Below, in pieces: positions 63,177-64,000 of a stretch of DNA of 64,000 nt; position 1 is the stretch's first letter, and every line of letters begins with the position of its first letter. The stretch lies in assembly GCF_019966575.1 (NCBI RefSeq), contig NZ_JAINFK010000005.1:62001-126000 (forward strand), in the 5' to 3' direction. This DNA is from Oricola cellulosilytica. Its GTDB lineage: Bacteria > Pseudomonadota > Alphaproteobacteria > Rhizobiales > Rhizobiaceae. The position numbers and the translations under genes were made by a program. The notes beneath the pieces are model-generated. The model did not search any database and was not told the origin of the DNA. It was given only the letters and a program-made list of their open reading frames with translations.

Positions 63177-64000
63177 TCAAGCATTCAAGACACGCCCATA
63201 GGCATCCAGAACACTCTCTTTCATCATTTCAGAGAGAGTAGGATGCGGGAAGACGGTGTGCATCAACTCTTCCTCGGTTGTCTCAAGGTTCATGGCCACC
63301 ACAAAGCCCTGGATCAATTCCGTGACTTCGGCCCCCACCATGTGCGCGCCCAGCAATTGGCCCGTCTTCTTGTCGAAAATTGTCTTGATCAGGCCCTGAT
63401 CCTCGCCAAGCGCAATTGCCTTGCCATTGGCGCCGAACTGAAAACGACCCACACGCACGTCATATCCCGAGTCCTTCGCCTTCGCTTCCGTTAGACCAAC
63501 AGACGCGACTTGCGGATGACAATAGGTACAGCCCGGAATCTTGTCTTTTTCTATCGGATGCACCCCCGGCACGCCTGCAATTTTCTCGACGCAGATCACC
63601 CCTTCATGCTCAGCCTTGTGGGCGAGCATCGGCGGTCCGGCAACATCGCCTATGGCGTAGATGCCATCCACATTTGTTCGGCCGTACCCGTCGATCACTA
63701 TGCAGCCACGGTCGGTCTTGACGCCAGTATCCTCGAGGCCGAGATCTTCGATATTGCCCTGCACCCCCACCGCAGATATCAGCCGGTCGGCCTCTATCGT
63801 TTCGGTCTTGCCGCCCTTCATCTCGATCGTCGCCCTGACCGAGTTGGAACCTTTTTCGACTTTGGTCACCTTGGCATCGGTGTGTATTTTCAATCCGTGT
63901 TTTTCAAGGCGTTTGCGGGCGAATGCGGAAATCTCCGCATCCTCGACCGGCATGACGGTCGGCATCAGTTCGACGACGGTGACGTCGCAGCCCATGGAAT
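63177..64000 (-). CDS. lpdA: Dihydrolipoyl dehydrogenase, N-terminal part cut by window edge
   Basis: The visible 274 codons are the C-terminal part of the E3 subunit; the FAD-binding N terminus lies outside. VTVVELMPTVMPVED is the NAD-binding region, AIGDVAGPPMLAHKAEHEG the second FAD motif, and GQLLGAHMVGAEVTELIQG and VFPHPTLSEMM belong to the interface domain with the catalytic His. It reoxidises lipoamide for pyruvate or 2-oxoglutarate dehydrogenase; closeness to lipA suggests the pyruvate complex. Confidence 0.94.
   Translation of the reverse strand, partial: SMGCDVTVVELMPTVMPVEDAEISAFARKRLEKHGLKIHTDAKVTKVEKGSNSVRATIEMKGGKTETIEADRLISAVGVQGNIEDLGLEDTGVKTDRGCIVIDGYGRTNVDGIYAIGDVAGPPMLAHKAEHEGVICVEKIAGVPGVHPIEKDKIPGCTYCHPQVASVGLTEAKAKDSGYDVRVGRFQFGANGKAIALGEDQGLIKTIFDKKTGQLLGAHMVGAEVTELIQGFVVAMNLETTEEELMHTVFPHPTLSEMMKESVLDAYGRVLNA

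Overview
This window reads as chromosomal DNA of an alphaproteobacterium of the order Hyphomicrobiales (Rhizobiales), most likely a marine or salt-exposed relative of Hoeflea or Phyllobacteriaceae. The order is suggested by conserved neighbourhoods: dusB-ntrB-ntrC-ntrY-ntrX-trkA-trkH-dat-hfq-hflX, recG/sdhE-mfd, rlpA-dacC-tmk-holB-metG-tatD, and lpdA-(glsB)-lipA-coq10 facing ispDF-pncC. The marine habit is inferred from a glucosylglycerol-type osmolyte gene pair and a complete dihydroxypropanesulfonate (DHPS) pathway. Genes are dense, GC-rich and often joined by 1 to 4 base overlaps. I saw no insertion sequence, prophage, CRISPR array or rRNA operon.

Layout. 1-8.5 kb: an EamA permease cut by the left edge, glmU, recG, sdhE and mfd (cell wall precursor synthesis, DNA repair, flavinylation of succinate dehydrogenase). 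8.5-14.5 kb: an IalB-like secreted protein, an orphan family 5 solute-binding protein with a FrnE-type DsbA protein, hspQ, an AEC carrier and a UbiH-type hydroxylase. 14.7-19.5 kb: a complete BMP-type nucleoside ABC importer ending in a good intrinsic terminator. 19.5-23.1 kb: a GT87-like membrane glycosyltransferase, a GgpS-like glucosylglycerol-phosphate synthase and a HAD phosphatase. 23.5-26.9 kb: an alpha/beta hydrolase, a HAD hydrolase with a SorC-family regulator behind a tandem 21-bp repeat, and a UspA protein.

26.9-37.1 kb is the metabolic centrepiece: a LacI regulator (HpsR-like) divergent from a small two-helix membrane protein, a TRAP transporter, HpsN, an SDR and a zinc alcohol dehydrogenase (HpsO/HpsP-like), SuyA, SuyB and a SuyZ/YeiH-type sulfate exporter. 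Together they would import DHPS, interconvert its enantiomers, oxidise it to (R)-sulfolactate, split that into pyruvate and sulfite, and export the oxidised sulfur. The intergenic region has a perfect 14-bp operator-like palindrome and an imperfect second copy over a plausible promoter. Sulfite oxidation is not encoded in the window.

37.5-45.3 kb: tRNA-Ser(UGA), then the rlpA-to-MBL-hydrolase run on the plus strand. A 264-bp gap at 45.3-45.5 kb has a weak dif-like palindrome. 45.5-59.3 kb: mazG facing the long minus-strand nitrogen-regulation, potassium-uptake and hfq/hflX cluster. 59.4-64 kb: ispDF and pncC on plus, then coq10-like, lipA, glsB and the 3' part of lpdA on minus, the last cut by the right edge.
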